Of a stretch of DNA of 64,000 bases, positions 51,201 to 63,082 are shown one piece after another. The notes beneath the pieces were generated by a model. It had not been told where the DNA came from, searched no databases, and saw nothing but the letters and a program-made list of their open reading frames with translations. Origin of the DNA: Taenia hydatigena. Taxonomy: Eukaryota > Platyhelminthes > Cestoda > Cyclophyllidea > Taeniidae. The stretch spans positions 8,430,163-8,494,162 of the forward strand of contig JADWOT020000007.1 in the NCBI GenBank assembly GCA_036345935.2. The letters are read 5' to 3'. Both the position numbers and the translations under genes were made by a program. The stretch's first letter is position 1. Each line of letters begins with the position of its first letter.

Positions 51201-54200
51201 GCTCAACTGATCTAATATGCCTTTTAACCTATCAACCATGCACTCTCCAGTTTAGCTAGCTGCAATACCCCGTTGTAGTTTACGCTGACTCGCCAAATGA
51301 ATTCACTGCCTCTGCGCATTGCGGGCGCTGATGAGCTGTGATTTATCGTTCGTTCCGTTATTCTTGCAATATTAGCCGAATTCTTCTTGCGTTAAACTCA
51401 TCCATCTTGCGATGTCGAAAGCGAACATTAGGGTAACGCTGGTTTGGTATTTACTAGGTTCGCATGTATCAAGAAAATGAATGGAACTGGGACTGGCAAT
51501 AAGGCAACGTAGCGCTTATTTAAGATTATGTTTTTCCATATTTCTTCAATCTCGATCTATGCAGCATACAACATTTGGGCTGCCTGTTGGCTGATTGACC
51601 GACTGTCAAATCTTCATACTGGCCGAATTAATGTTTGGTTTGGAGAACAAAAGCGTTTGGAGCTAGTCATCCAAAATCTAAGCAGTTTAGTTCAATATAT
51701 CTGCAGCACAAAAGCCCAATTCCTTCTCTTGTAGGTTTCGCATCATAACACAACGCCTCACAGCTTGCTTTTGCACTATTTGCTGTAAATTCCACACAAA
51801 GAGATGGTTGACACATCAGATTCCATGAAAATGGTATTTGACAATGTTTTTATGCAAAAGTTCTCATCACGTTGAGATGCGTACCATAGTAATCAGAAGC
51901 CCGTCACTCAGCCGTAACACAGGCATACGTGTGCATCTGACGACGCATGCGAGCCAATAGTTGGTGTGAGATGAGCCCATCTAGCTACAGAATGATCTCT
52001 CCTCCTAAAAGCATTTTTATTGACCTTCATTTCCAAGTAATTATTCTAGCGCTTGATTCTTGTCAAAGATTGAACGACGATGACAGTATCAAAGCAATTT
52101 GGAGTGTTCAATAACCAGTCTCAGTTGCGCCACAGGGCTCTAAAGGAGGCACTACTTCCTCAATCCTATTCCATAACTTAATCACTGGTGGCAGCTCTCC
52201 AGGTAGTGGCATTCCTATTTTCTTGTCACTACCATCGGACTATTATTCTTGCAATTGCAGTCGAAGGCGGAAAAGATCAAATTGAGTAGACGAACGTCGA
52301 ACGGAATGGGTTGCAGAAAGAATCATGCTTAAAGAGCGGAGGAAAATTAATCTGACAGATGGGAAGCGCAAGCGAGTGCGAAAGGTAAGAGAACAGCATG
52401 ATGGCAGAGGTCAGGTGTTTCCCTTGTCTTAAACTAAAAAATTCCCATCGAAGTGAGGTTGTTTTATAATTCTTTTTGCCGTTGCTTTCATTTAGTTTAA
52501 AGAATTACGCTGGCACATTTAACTACAGTTTGCCTTTTAGTTGGCGAATTTCCTTTTCTACGGTCTCTGCACACCCTTTGTTGGATGCCTTTGCCTTAGC
52601 ATTCTTTGGGAGCGTCTTTCGAAGGCTGCGCTTCTACTTGGCTACTTCGTTAGTGCAGGGGCATCACTTACCACCTGGTTCGTGCTTGATAAAGCGTCAT
52701 CATTGGGTATGTTTCTGGCTCTTCTTGCTTTACTGTGAGCTAAAATAGAGGTGTCACTTCTTTATTATTGAATATGACCGCCTTCAGCCAATCAGCAGTT
52801 TATTGAGGAGGCTATGCTAATATTACATGAGGTTTAATGGCAATGCCTCTTTAAGCAGGCAAGTGTCTATGGCGTTAGTTACAGTAAAAGGCTCATCCAA
52901 ATCTATTTTGCGTGCATTCAGAAATGACCACTGCATGTACAACACGTTGGATATGATGTAAAACCAGCGCAGACACTTAGAACAGACTGATGACTACATT
53001 ATTTATGAAGAATTTCTTGCTTTCATTACCTTACTTATCTTTTCAATGACCAGATTCTAAGCAGACCCAGCTTACGGGGTTGGGGATAGCATTTTTGGGT
53101 GGCTTTCTGCTACCTGTACTGATCACTGTCCTCCTCACCAAACCTCTTCCACCCAAATTGGCGTCAAGCGTGTGGTGCTGCGTGCAAGAGATTGATAACC
53201 CTCTCATGCCATGGCCTGAGATCTTCACTCGGTTGGCAAACCAGCCATCCACCTGACCTTTGCAAGAGTACAAAATTTGCCTTATCTCCTAAAGCCTTTG
53301 CATAGTTCAGAACTGTTTCAGTCGAGATTATTTAACCAAATGATAATGACATGCCTTTCTATTTAATCATTCAATGCTTGTATCGGACTCCCAACATTGG
53401 GTTGATGGCCAGACAAACGGATCTGCGGTTTTCTCCACGCCTAAGTGAGAATAAACCACCCTTGTCGGAGGTGCGCAGAGCCCTGGCACCACTGCGTCGC
53501 CTAACCTGGTGCATCGTGATTTTCAACCTCGTTGCATTTCTCGGTGTCTGGCAAATACTTGGACACGCCGTACAAACACTCAGCTTCGACCGCTTCTTCT
53601 TCCTTGTATGCACATTTTACAACACTAGAATTTCTTCGCCCATCAACGAATAGTGACTACTTTGGGGTCAACGAATTCTAATAAGTTATTAAAATTGAGG
53701 TTTCTAATTTCTGACAAGAATTTGTAATGCAGTTACCTTAAATGATCGGCCTGTGCACACTTCACAAAGCACGTACCTTAAGCAAAGTTGTGTGTTTAAC
53801 AACCTTTTGACAACATTACCTGCAAGGCACATGAGAGATGTGTGTAGGGAGAACTATATGTTCGTTTTCTAACTTCAGTACTCTAATTATTTTGCCTTTA
53901 AAGGCGACTGCATTTACACTGAATTCATGGCTCTTTATAAAAGGTGGGATCAATTGAAGTTTGAACGTACCTATCTACCATCATCTGTCTCGCTTCTTCT
54001 CTGTTCCTGCCAACCTGCAGTCAAAGGGTCTACTTTTGGCACCGACTTCACAGGCTCAGGATGTTGATGAGGTAGTGATTGGAGCTTCATTTCATTAAAC
54101 TTACCTTGTAAAGTAGGTTGGGTGGTTTCACTCTTTACGCACTAATTTAAGCACGCAGTTGTTGGCATGGAAGTCCTTGCGCTCTGCTTTCCTTGCAACA

Positions 54201-54428
54201 AGCACGTTAGTATTTCCAGAATTCTACTTGCTGTCACACTGATCCTGAAAGAACTGATGTCTTCTATTCAAAATTTAGCAGTAATGTTCTATCTTGTTTC
54301 AGACGTTGGCTGTCCAGACTTCCCCACAGAAAGACACATCAAACGCTGACATCGGCACAAAGCAAGTATCAAGATTTTCACTGCTTTCAGAGTGCTCATT
54401 GCAAGGAAGACATTTAAATAGATCATAA
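45230..54428 (+). CDS. DUR3-like urea/solute symporter (SSS/SLC5-type superfamily), multi-exon gene
   Basis: The model joins exons 45230-45472, 46213-46341, 47134-47344, 47431-47637, a problematic block 48766-49141, 49424-49581, 49826-49968, 50539-50707, 52541-52706, 53054-53231, 53413-53605, 54021-54071 and 54303-54428 (about 770 codons; DUR3 proteins are ~700). Reading phase matches at every junction outside the problem block. An in-frame stop at 45212 precedes the start ATG. Family hallmarks in order: QITWPTTILE; YGIAGS; FRTRAPKAHTIAQFVGHRFG; GSLVLKAV; FYKLL; VLLDQALWE; HLLGKSG then VTSCTFSIVGASSVLYHDVF; a basic tail. Numerous membrane helices are evident. By homology it would couple urea, polyamine or a related solute to H+ or Na+ at the plasma membrane; the substrate is inferred only. 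A Cys-rich cytoplasmic insert spans exons at 49826 and 50539. One donor (49142) is GC. The middle block could mean mini-introns or a damaged allele. Confidence 0.82.
48766..49141 (+). CDS. Problem block of the DUR3-like gene: mini-introns, or frameshift plus stop
   Basis: The exon opens after TTGTAG in phase 1 with GNMDSFYKLL, which fits DUR3. The continuation that fits, ESSAIVGAFASLL and then SRVLLDQALWE, lies in another frame and is interrupted by a TAA. Removing 48896-48931 (36 nt, gt...ag) joins LL to DHMSRVLLDQ in frame and aligns residue for residue with the usual GIINIVGNFGTVFVDQ-type segment. The earlier shift can be solved by a 43-nt GC-AG intron at 48799-48841, but that donor is poor. 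Otherwise one inserted or deleted base near 48835-48845 must be assumed. The block ends in a strong GC donor (CACACG|gcaagt) in phase 1, matching the next exon. Confidence 0.55.
49826..49968 (+). CDS. Cys-rich cytoplasmic insert exon of the DUR3-like gene
   Basis: CTCTTCAG acceptor, phase 0 in, phase 2 out (AA|gtaatg). The 47 codons encode CLLCGRRRDHLASRR, then ICRCRSMLECSACQ: a CxxC, a CxC and a CxxC within about 35 residues. The next exon adds VYGCRTHGAYRAYMDEM. The arrangement resembles a small metal-binding module in a cytoplasmic loop and is not part of fungal or plant DUR3 as I know them. I have a vague memory of similar inserts in other invertebrate DUR3-like proteins. Metal binding is inference. 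Confidence 0.65.
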
Positions 54429-54438
54429 GACATGTTCA

Positions 54439-54455
54439 AATAAAGCACCAATAAA
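54439..54455 (+). terminator. Polyadenylation signals of the DUR3-like gene
   Basis: Two AATAAA hexamers (54439-54444 and 54450-54455) start 11 bases after the predicted TAA stop at 54426-54428. Their position supports this stop as the true end of the gene. Confidence 0.6.
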
Positions 54456-55173
54456 TCTCATTTGTAAAACAACAGCCAGGAGTGGCAGCAGCTGTTTTCC
54501 GTGTGAGCACAGCTCATTGTGCGGACTTTGGGCACCGAATCGACTGCGCATAGCAATGAGCGATTGCTGAGGATTGGCATTAGTGTAGACTTGCTATACA
54601 TTCCCGTGATGCCACTGGAATCCTTTAAGCGTTAAAGTGCTTCTGGTAGGCCTTTTTTTATATCACCGCAATGCGATGACCCCAAAATGCCTATGATGTC
54701 TCTAACCTCTTACACGATTATGCGTCCACTATTATTAGGGCAACATCTTAATTACTAATTTTGATGTCGTCCATGTTCTATTACTTGAAAATCACAACTT
54801 GTGTTAGTAGAGGAATGCTTGCACACAAGTCTGTGTGAAATCTCTGTTAATAATACCTGTTTGCTGCCAATCTGTCATCATAAAATTAAATATTCAGCAT
54901 TTCGTACATCAGAGCTGGCTCCAATTCAGCTCTACGATGATTTCCTAGTCTTATTTATGATTCGCTTAGCATTTCTAGTTCCGTGTAGTGTCTTTGGTAT
55001 CACAAATATTATAGGGAAGCTGATCAAGCATTTTGCCTAACCACGTCAAAATGTATTAAACTGGGAGAAGTATCATACTCATTCCAGGAACTTGTAACTA
55101 AGTGAATGATTGTGATTGGGAGGAGACTGCATCCCGGCCTTACCGACTTTATGCCCAGCTAAAACGTCACGAC

Positions 55174-55344
55174 CTGGCAATTGTTAGCAGCGAGGAATGC
55201 GGCCTCAGAGCATGATGCGATGATGTCAATCCCTGTGTCACGGTCTGGTTTAAGATGAACAGTTGGGTGAGAAGTAGCCGGTATATCTGAGCGTATTGAA
55301 GCTGAAGACACTGTTGGTCCCCGAAGAGATGACACCCTCCGATC
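55174..55344 (-). CDS. Candidate 57-codon exon, unrecognised protein
   Basis: On the minus strand TCATAG acceptor and TTGCCAG|gtcgtg donor bound exactly 57 open codons in phase 0. Part reads SHPTVHLKPDRDTGIDIIAS and CSEAAFLAANNCQ, a Ser-rich to folded composition typical of real coding DNA. A second frame over the same bases is also open, so the choice rests on composition. No homologue was recognised. Confidence 0.3.
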
Positions 55345-57381
55345 CTATGACACCCCATTGCCATGGCCCCATCTGACCACGCTGCTTGACCCAGTATACA
55401 AAAAATTCTCCCTCACTCCGTTTCGGGGTAAATTAATGGGTTCGCAGTTTATCCAAAGTAATTATTTTCTATTTGTCTTAGCTCTCTGAAATTCTGGCAC
55501 GCACGCATTCTGCTGCAGCTAAAATTAAAGTGCGCGTGGAATGCATCGTTACTGTACGAAATGTTACGAATGCTATCTTACGCGCGGGTGACCGAGGGAG
55601 TGCTTTCGTTCCCATCATCCCTACGCGTGTGTTTTTACTTATAAAACTTGCTTCATGTTGAGTGAGTATATTCATGCTTTTGTGGCTCATGGTTCATAGG
55701 CGTTGATTCGAACTGTCAAGACAATGTTATAAGCACGCAATCCCTTTTACTTCCCGATTTCTTCATGTTAGCACCAATGCAGCTCATCAATATTGTGTGC
55801 TATCTTCAATAGTGCAGCAAAATGCATTACTCTGTGCTTTACATTGATTATTTCGCGATCTAAAAGCAAATACCAACAAATACAGGGTAACCGATCATTG
55901 AGCATAATTTTGGGAAGTTATGAGAATGAGTTAAAGCACTAAGCAATGTTTAAAATGCATGGCAGATAATCGATGAGTTAACTTTGTTAACTCCTTTGGA
56001 GCACTTCTCCGGCCACATGCCTTACTAGCTAGCCTCACCGTATGTATTATGGTATCCATAATTTAGTCTTTAGCATGCAAGTTGACTACCGTTTTAACTT
56101 TATTTATTTAAATTTATTCGCCAAACATGTGGGCAGATGTTTGAATGTAGACGGCGTTGTGTGGTGCTGCACCCCAAAACCACTTTAATTTACTCAATAT
56201 CATAAGGCTTTTTAATATGTTGGCAAGAAAAGGTGATTGCGGCCAAATGAATCAGGCTGATTTCATAATTAATCAAATTACGTGTGCTGGTTGTCAAAAT
56301 GGAGAAAATACAAGATGCACTCAAGCGCAAGACAGAAAATGTCGCATGATTTACCTGAATTCGACGTCTGGGTAACGCTATTCAGATCGAATAAGGATTG
56401 AGGAATAACTACTGTCGTGACATGAACATGTAACACCTTTTGGCTCATATAAGTAACCTTATTGAATGATTGTTTAAGAGTCATAATTTGAGTTTACAAG
56501 GAATATCAAATGACTAATTTCATTGAGGAACCGTTGAGAGCATCTCTCTCGTGTTTCGAATTGCATGACTTGGCAGACTGTGCAAAACTATGCCTTCGCG
56601 CAGTCGAATGCAAAATTAATTGCCTCCAATCAACAGCTAGTGCATAGTCCATTTTGGAACAGAAGAAGAACCATCTTGGTTTTTATTTGGCAGTTCCTTA
56701 ATGTGATAGAGAATGGTACTAGCATAGGATTTATGATTAATTTGTAAGCTATAAAAATGTGCCACATCATTGCAGTATCATCTGCTAGCTTTTATTCGAA
56801 AAGAGGTAAGCAAGGATTGGCACAGTCAGTCTTCAATCACGGTATCGCATGGGCAATAACCTGCAAAGTAGGGTACGATATTTCCACGGAGAATCGATAA
56901 GGCTGCATAGAACTGAAAATGTCATTATGTTGTATGCCACTTGACCAACAATTTTATCATGGTGTTTCATATGCTTCTCACCTAAAATCCGCGAAAGGTA
57001 TCCCCTCATTTTTCGGTTTTAGCTTTCACTTACCTTCGACTTTAGACTTGGTCTCGCTAAATAACATCGATGTGGGGAAACTGGAAAAAAATCTTTTTTT
57101 GTGACTGCGATTGACCCTTGATGCTGACGCTTGGTTGTAGGTTATCGTCTTCCCCTTTTCTATCTCGATCTAATGCACCTATGACAGCATTGCCAAACGT
57201 ACAGTCTTGTCACCAGCTCTCTCTTTTGTCGGACGGTTCACTTCTCCTGACAGATAGGTCGGAATTCGTCGGTTTTGATCGTATGCTTTACGATAAGTAA
57301 ATGTCGACTTTATAGACGATGAACAATATTCCCTTAGGTAATGTAAAATTAACTAGACCGGAAGTACAGCACTTGATTTGC
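55345..57381. other. Non-coding DNA, no gene recognised
   Basis: AT-rich, with short chance frames only. Confidence 0.4.
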
Positions 57382-57568
57382 AGTTTATTTGTCGACATCG
57401 ATAATCGCATTATTCGCACTTGCAAGCACCGATCTTGTGAAGGATCAAAACTGGAATGCGGTCAATGCTGGTTTTCTGCCCATCTGCATCCATGTGGCAG
57501 AGCACGAATGTGCACTTTCTTCGGAGTCTTACGATGGGACGATCAACCACATCCATCCACGTGTTTCA
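57382..57568 (+). CDS. Weak exon candidate, plus strand
   Basis: A GATTTGCAG acceptor and a perfect TCAAG|gtaagt donor bound a block open in two plus-strand frames; one reads FLPICIHVAEHECALSSESY. Over part of the same bases the minus strand is also open. Splice signals are good, but the frame cannot be decided and no family is recognised. Confidence 0.2.
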
Positions 57569-58365
57569 AGGTAAGTCTAACTAGGCTATTGTAGGAGTGG
57601 TTGATGATGGTCTAAGCTTCAGTCAGAAGCAGAGGACCGTCTTGAAAGAGTTCAAGCAAATTTTAAAATCTTTGGTTGCTATTACAAGCTCTAAGGGTGG
57701 TGCTCTTGAATGGTGGTAAATCAAGGACATTTAAATACATGCGTTTTACGTTTGAGACGACATAATAAGATAATGATCACTCCTCGTTCATCATGAAAAT
57801 TCATATAATAGAAATACTACTGACTGCAAAACAATAGATCCCAAAATATTGCTAACAGCACGCTAAAGGCAGCTACTTAGATGTGCCCTCGGACATCCCG
57901 TTTTTTCTTAGTTCAAAGGAATCAAAATTTGAGGACTGTGAGTGATCACACACCAAGCACATAAGAACGGTCTGAGGGAGTCGAAAAGAAGAATAAGGGG
58001 GAAGAAGAATACAGCTGAGCATGAATAAAACCGTCGTTCTTATTATTATTTATCTAAAGCTTAATGCATGATACCCATACCCAAGAATTGTAGTGAAATC
58101 CCGGACACTGCGACAAACATTTGCTATGAAAAGCAAATGGCACAAAGAATACTCCTGACTTTAAATTTAGACTGCATGTAGGAATCGATTAGCAGCATGA
58201 ATGGCTTCCACTTTCTCTATCTTTTCGAGTGACCTGTCAATGAGCGCATTTGATGCGACAAGCATCAAAAGAGGCCTAAATCAATTATGTGAGGATAGTA
58301 AGCTGGGCCTGTCTCCAAGCTTCCATGTCTCCGTTCATGTGTAGGTGGATTTCATACTGACTCAC

Positions 58366-59122
58366 CTCCTCTATCACTTGAAGCAATAGCAGTACACACT
58401 CGACTTGACCAATCCATCTTTTTAAGTGTTATTGCGGGTGCAAACGGACGTGGGTTTCGCCTAACTTTGCCATCGCCATCTTCATCAACACCAGCATTGA
58501 TGTCGGAACGACCATAATTGGCACTAACGTAAAAAGTCGCTTCACCCATAAAACCTTGTCCTACCACTTCAATCGAGCATCACCCATTTTCCTTAAACTC
58601 CACCCTTGTTTCCGTCTTCCCTCATGCACACCTCGAATCCGCATTCCGCAATGCCAATGATGGCAATGTCACCACCTCTCGACGATGTCCTCATATATAT
58701 CGGTAAGTAACTTCCCCTTCTCATTGCAGCCTTTAATCTTCATTCAGCTTTTACTACTCGCACCCAATCATTCGTGTGTCTACTCCCACTCAGGCCTCAC
58801 CCGTGACAGTGGACGGGAGGAAAGCCTTAGGGATCAAGAGGGACAAGCGCAGGGCGATGGCGACGAGGTTGGGCTGATGGGAGACGAGGAATCAAAATGT
58901 GACCTATCAGACCATTTGATTATGACGAGTCAGTAGTCGGATATGGAAAGGCAGGCAAAGTGACGGCACTTACCATTCTCACAGATGGCATCCGGTTCTT
59001 TAATGTCGGCATCGCTCACTGCAGTGACAACGTTACCGGAAAGCCAACTGTTGACTACGCAGGGGATGACAAAGGAGGTGGGTGTGGAATTGGAGGCCGA
59101 GGAGGCAAGGATGTGGATGCGG
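58366..59122 (-). CDS. Cluster of three phase-compatible candidate exons, unrecognised protein
   Basis: Minus-strand exons 59122-58974, 58675-58604 and 58560-58366 chain in phase (2 in; 1/1; 1/1; 1 out). The first starts after ATCTTCTAG and ends GAATG|gtaagt. The last ends AGAGGAG|gtgagt. The intron between the last two would be 43 nt. The joined reading includes VVTAVSDADIKEPDAICEN, IIGIAECGFEVCMREDGNK, GEATFYVSANYGRSDINAG and DEDGDGK, convincingly protein-like and possibly extracellular or calcium-binding, but I cannot assign a family. An acidic/basic frame (59398-59299, MEEEPKKK start) lies upstream but does not match in phase. Plus-strand splice signals also occur here, so the strand is favoured, not proven. 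Confidence 0.35.
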
Positions 59123-59479
59123 CTAGAAGATTGCAAGAAGGAAAATACAAGACACTCTGCAAATTAAGTTGCCCAGATGAGTGACTTTACTATTTGTGCC
59201 ATTCCATGTAGAACCAAGTCAGTTGGTCACCCATCTAGCACTTGTCTTAATACTTGAGTCTTCCAGCTCATCATCTGCTACTTCTGACTCTCCCTCACCT
59301 TTCAGTAAGTTTGCACTCTTCATTTCCTTCCCTCGTTTACTATGCTGACGCTCTTCCCACCCAAGAGAACATACTTTCTTCTTCGGCTCTTCTTCCATTG
59401 TAGTAGTTCAAACGACTGAGAAGGCGTCTCCGCTACCTATATTCTTGCGGTACTGCTGCCATCGCTGTCTCCAGCTCTA

Positions 59480-59640
59480 ATCTCACTGATTAATCTCTTA
59501 ATTTCCAAACTAATAAACCTAACAATGATTTGACTGCTTAACTGGCTGATTAGTTGTTTGTTTGACTGGTTAATTAAGTTATTTATCCACCTCCTTAATT
59601 CTTGGCTTATACTTGACCTTTTCGTTATTTGACTGATTAT
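59480..59640. repeat. Degenerate TTGACTG-ATTAA tandem tract
   Basis: Units such as TGACTGCTTAACTGGCTGAT, TTTGACTGGTTAATTAAG and TTTGACTGATTAT recur over ~160 bases. This looks like a decayed simple or minisatellite repeat. Confidence 0.4.
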
Positions 59641-60994
59641 TCATAAAATGGTTGCGTACTTTAATCATCATTTTGCCAAAGTGCTGGCAGGTGGTAGACT
59701 AATTCTGTCGATTTAAAATAAATAGAGGTCACGGCACTGGTGCCAAGTTCCCACAAGCTTAGTACCATTCTTTTGCTCCCTAATCTCCTCCTCAGCTGAT
59801 AAGAGTTGCCATGCACTACCGCAGTCATGAATGGCGTACTTGTCCCTCCTTTCCTTTCTTTTTATTTTGCGCATGAGCATTCTCTAGCCAAAACCATATT
59901 TTTGTGGTACTTTTCATACGCCACTAATAAATTGTGATGGCTGACGCTGGAGGTTCTGCGATGACAAGACCAAGGAAAATGCTTGAAATAGGATGCGGGC
60001 TATGGAGTGCTTGAGTGGCTCGATTTACCCTTTATTGTGAAAAAAGGGACCACTTTGGGTCACCACCATTGCACCATCGTCTCTAGGCAGCGTCAGTAGT
60101 CCTAAACCTTACTGCAGGCATACACCTTCAATATACCCTCATTCTTCTTCGAGTTAATCAAGAACTTCCAGCATCATGCTCAAGCCTTTAAACCTTCACA
60201 AACTACGCGTTTTTTGAAGGCTGTGGATCAGTGGGGTCTACCAGTACTTTAACCTGCATTTTGAGACATTTATACACGCACAGCACTGTCATTCGTGATA
60301 CCCGTCTCTCTCCATCATAAAATATGCTGCATCTGGCGACCGGGAATGGAAATCATCACTTTAATATTAACGGTGCCTCATAACTTGCTAACCCATAGAC
60401 AACCTCGTTTTCGACTTCCTGGTTTTCTCTATGAGTTGGTTTCTCTCTCATTGGTAAAATGCCCATGCGATAACTTAAATCCCTGGTAGATGGGCAACGT
60501 GGTGGCGAAACCTAGCCACAGAATTTAAGCTGAATATAAAAGAGTTACAAAGGATTTTTATATAAACTGAGTGCTTTTTGTGTAAGATACACACATAGTC
60601 TAAATTATACGCAGTCGCAGTCGTCACGTGATGCATTTTTTTAGTAGTTTGCAGTCTCTGTCCCTCAGGAAGAGATGGTAAAATCGGGTCAGTGGATGAA
60701 TTTGATGGCTGTTGCCACTGCTTTCTCCATTACCACAACACCTGGAGGGTAGCCTTGGCAGGGCCACATTGCTAATGGCGTACAGTGGTAGGGATCGCCC
60801 TACGCGTATACTTCTGCACAGTGCCCGAGGTTACCAGCTTCCTCCTTTGCGTCCACAAATTACCATCGCCACCACCACCAAAACTGCGTGCCATGTAGTC
60901 GGTTCGGAAGACAAGTCAACAAATAGCATACCATTGCAAAATTCAATGAGCTTACCATAAGATTTAACCACTGCTCATTAAAGCTAGGTCATTT
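59641..60994. other. Non-coding DNA, no gene recognised
   Basis: Short frames only. A GC-richer patch near 60.72-60.96 kb has several open frames but no recognisable product. Confidence 0.35.
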
Positions 60995-61255
60995 TCATGA
61001 CAAGGCAATGCAGCAAGAGAATAACACTTTCGAATTAGGCAAGCTTTTCAACGAGCGAGATGCGTCTACGTCTTCCACAGCGAAAAAACCATTCAGTTGC
61101 TGAAGCGTTCGAACAGCATCCTTAATCAACAACCACTGATGGCTGAGCAGCAGTGTCGAAACAAACGCAGACGAGGTTGACCTCACTTTTTCCGACCAGA
61201 GAGCAGAAATCGATGCGTTTGCAATTAACTTCAGTGCAAATCGGCACTCCATGCC
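60995..61255 (-). CDS. Candidate terminal exon, unrecognised helical protein
   Basis: On the minus strand a GACAAGTAG acceptor is followed by 86 open codons and a stop. The sequence is strongly helical in appearance (GMECRFALKLIANASISALW, then LSHQWLLIKDAVRTLQQLNG), similar in style to the candidate at 43737-43925. The pyrimidine tract at the acceptor is poor and the product is not recognised. Confidence 0.27.
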   Translation of the reverse strand, partial: GMECRFALKLIANASISALWSEKVRSTSSAFVSTLLLSHQWLLIKDAVRTLQQLNGFFAVEDVDASRSLKSLPNSKVLFSCCIALS

Positions 61256-63082
61256 CTACTTGTCCACTGCATCCCAAGTGTAATGGCACCGTAAGAAGCC
61301 GTAATGCAGCCTACACACTCGCACCTCCATGTCTTGCCATTACTGCCTTCTGTCACAGGACTGACCGAATCACAGCGATGAATGCTGTTGATAAGGGGCC
61401 CGGCCACGCGACCATAATCACGGGTCTTATTTTACTTGAAGGTCAGGCAAATCTCTCAGTTGCTACCATGGAAACAGTCCACACGCCATTTTAGAGGGCA
61501 AACTTTTCATATCTACATTGGTCGATTCAATCATGGAAAGGTATCTAAGATTCTAATGTGTATTTGGATAGCATGTGCTTTTTTCGTCCACTTAAACCAG
61601 GCGATTTTAGGCAAAGAAAGCACGAACTACGGTAGCAACTTTAATGCTCACTGGAATCAAATCATGTTTTCTGTCAGTGCGCAAATATCCTTTTCTTTTC
61701 TTTCAATTTTTGTCGCTGTTCTGTTTTGTCAGAAATGTCTCTGCTTCTAATTTATGGATACCTGAGCTTGGTCATTCATTTGTAGCGTCGTCAGTGGCCA
61801 CATTGTTAAGACCGTAAGAGCACTAGTTCCCAAAAGTCTAATGTCCCAATCTTGCAAGCCTTAAGTTCTTCAACCGGCAGATCCTTTCATTGGCAAAAAC
61901 TTTCCACTTTACCAGTCCTTTCATTGTTCACTATTCCAAATAGATCTCTGCAGTGGGTGCATTTTATGACACCAAAAAATGGATAAGTATAGCCCGATAT
62001 AACGAACCGTTGAGGAGCCTTCAGCAGAAGAAACGTATGCATTAATCACTCCTCCAACGCATACGCGACGGAGGAAGTTCGTATGGACCCGAACACAATT
62101 AGGCGATTTCCTCGGGTAAAATGAACTTCACGAGTGCAATTTGCGATTGGGTGGCTGATAAAAGGGTTACTGATTTGACTACGGACCGCATTGGCATTAT
62201 TCATGAATTATTTTGACACCGTCTTCGACTTTGTACCTGTGACCTCTTTTATGTTGGTGCCATACTTTTAGCGCGACTACATTAGCTCTGCCTCGCTGAC
62301 TGCTTTACTACTCGGCTTGTGACTTTACTGTAGCTAGAGGCAGCGATGGGAGCAGAAATTTCTGTGGCGCTCTTGATAAGCAAAATTATAAAAATCGGAT
62401 TTTGGATCTGCTGAGCTATAAATGTGCAGCTATATATTCCAAAGTCGAGACTACATGTCATTGAATTCGACACGAAGATGCAGCCGAAATATGAAGGATA
62501 GATTGGCTTCAGGAGTAAACGCACATGCAGAATCAAGGGTTAGAGGAACACATTTAGATCCCTTTTAATGGAAGCATCGCTCTAAAGACCTACTCTGCCA
62601 GAACGAGCCATTTAGGATCACGTTTGCTAAGGTTTTATAATGGATCACATCTAGTACTGCCTTCCGAATTGCACAACACTTTGCGATGCTTTGAGAGGGA
62701 AAGGGAGAAAGAGCACAAATGTCTAAAGGCGTTGCCGCTGGCCTTAAACACGCCACATCAGTGTATGTCAGTGGAATGTGGGAACATTGGCCCTATTCGT
62801 CATCTCGGCTGTAACGGTGTTGCAACGAGAACATGACAGGACAAATTCCAGAAGATAGAAGAAGTGAGAAGCGTTCTTCAGCTTTAACGAAGTGTGGGGG
62901 TGGTTTTGGCATTAAGGCGTTGAGTCAAGACTGCTATATTGTGCATTTGCCAATAGCGTGAATATCCTTCATTTGTTGCACCAGTAAGAAGGCTTGCGGT
63001 TTCTTTTCATAAAATAAAATAGCTGTAAGCTGGGTTGTCCAGTAGCATTTTCGCGAAGGATAACAGGCGAAATATCAGCTGG
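61256..63082. other. Non-coding DNA, no gene recognised
   Basis: Frames up to ~113 codons at 61153-61494 (plus) and 61436-61750 (plus) show no family signature or consistent splice context. Nothing further was seen. Confidence 0.35.

Noticed and set aside
58685..59184. Plus-strand gene built from strong acceptors at 58724, 58794 and 58983
   Set aside because: Several joins run into stops and no family is recognised. The minus-strand reading chains in phase more cleanly, so the plus-strand model was not called, although it is not excluded.
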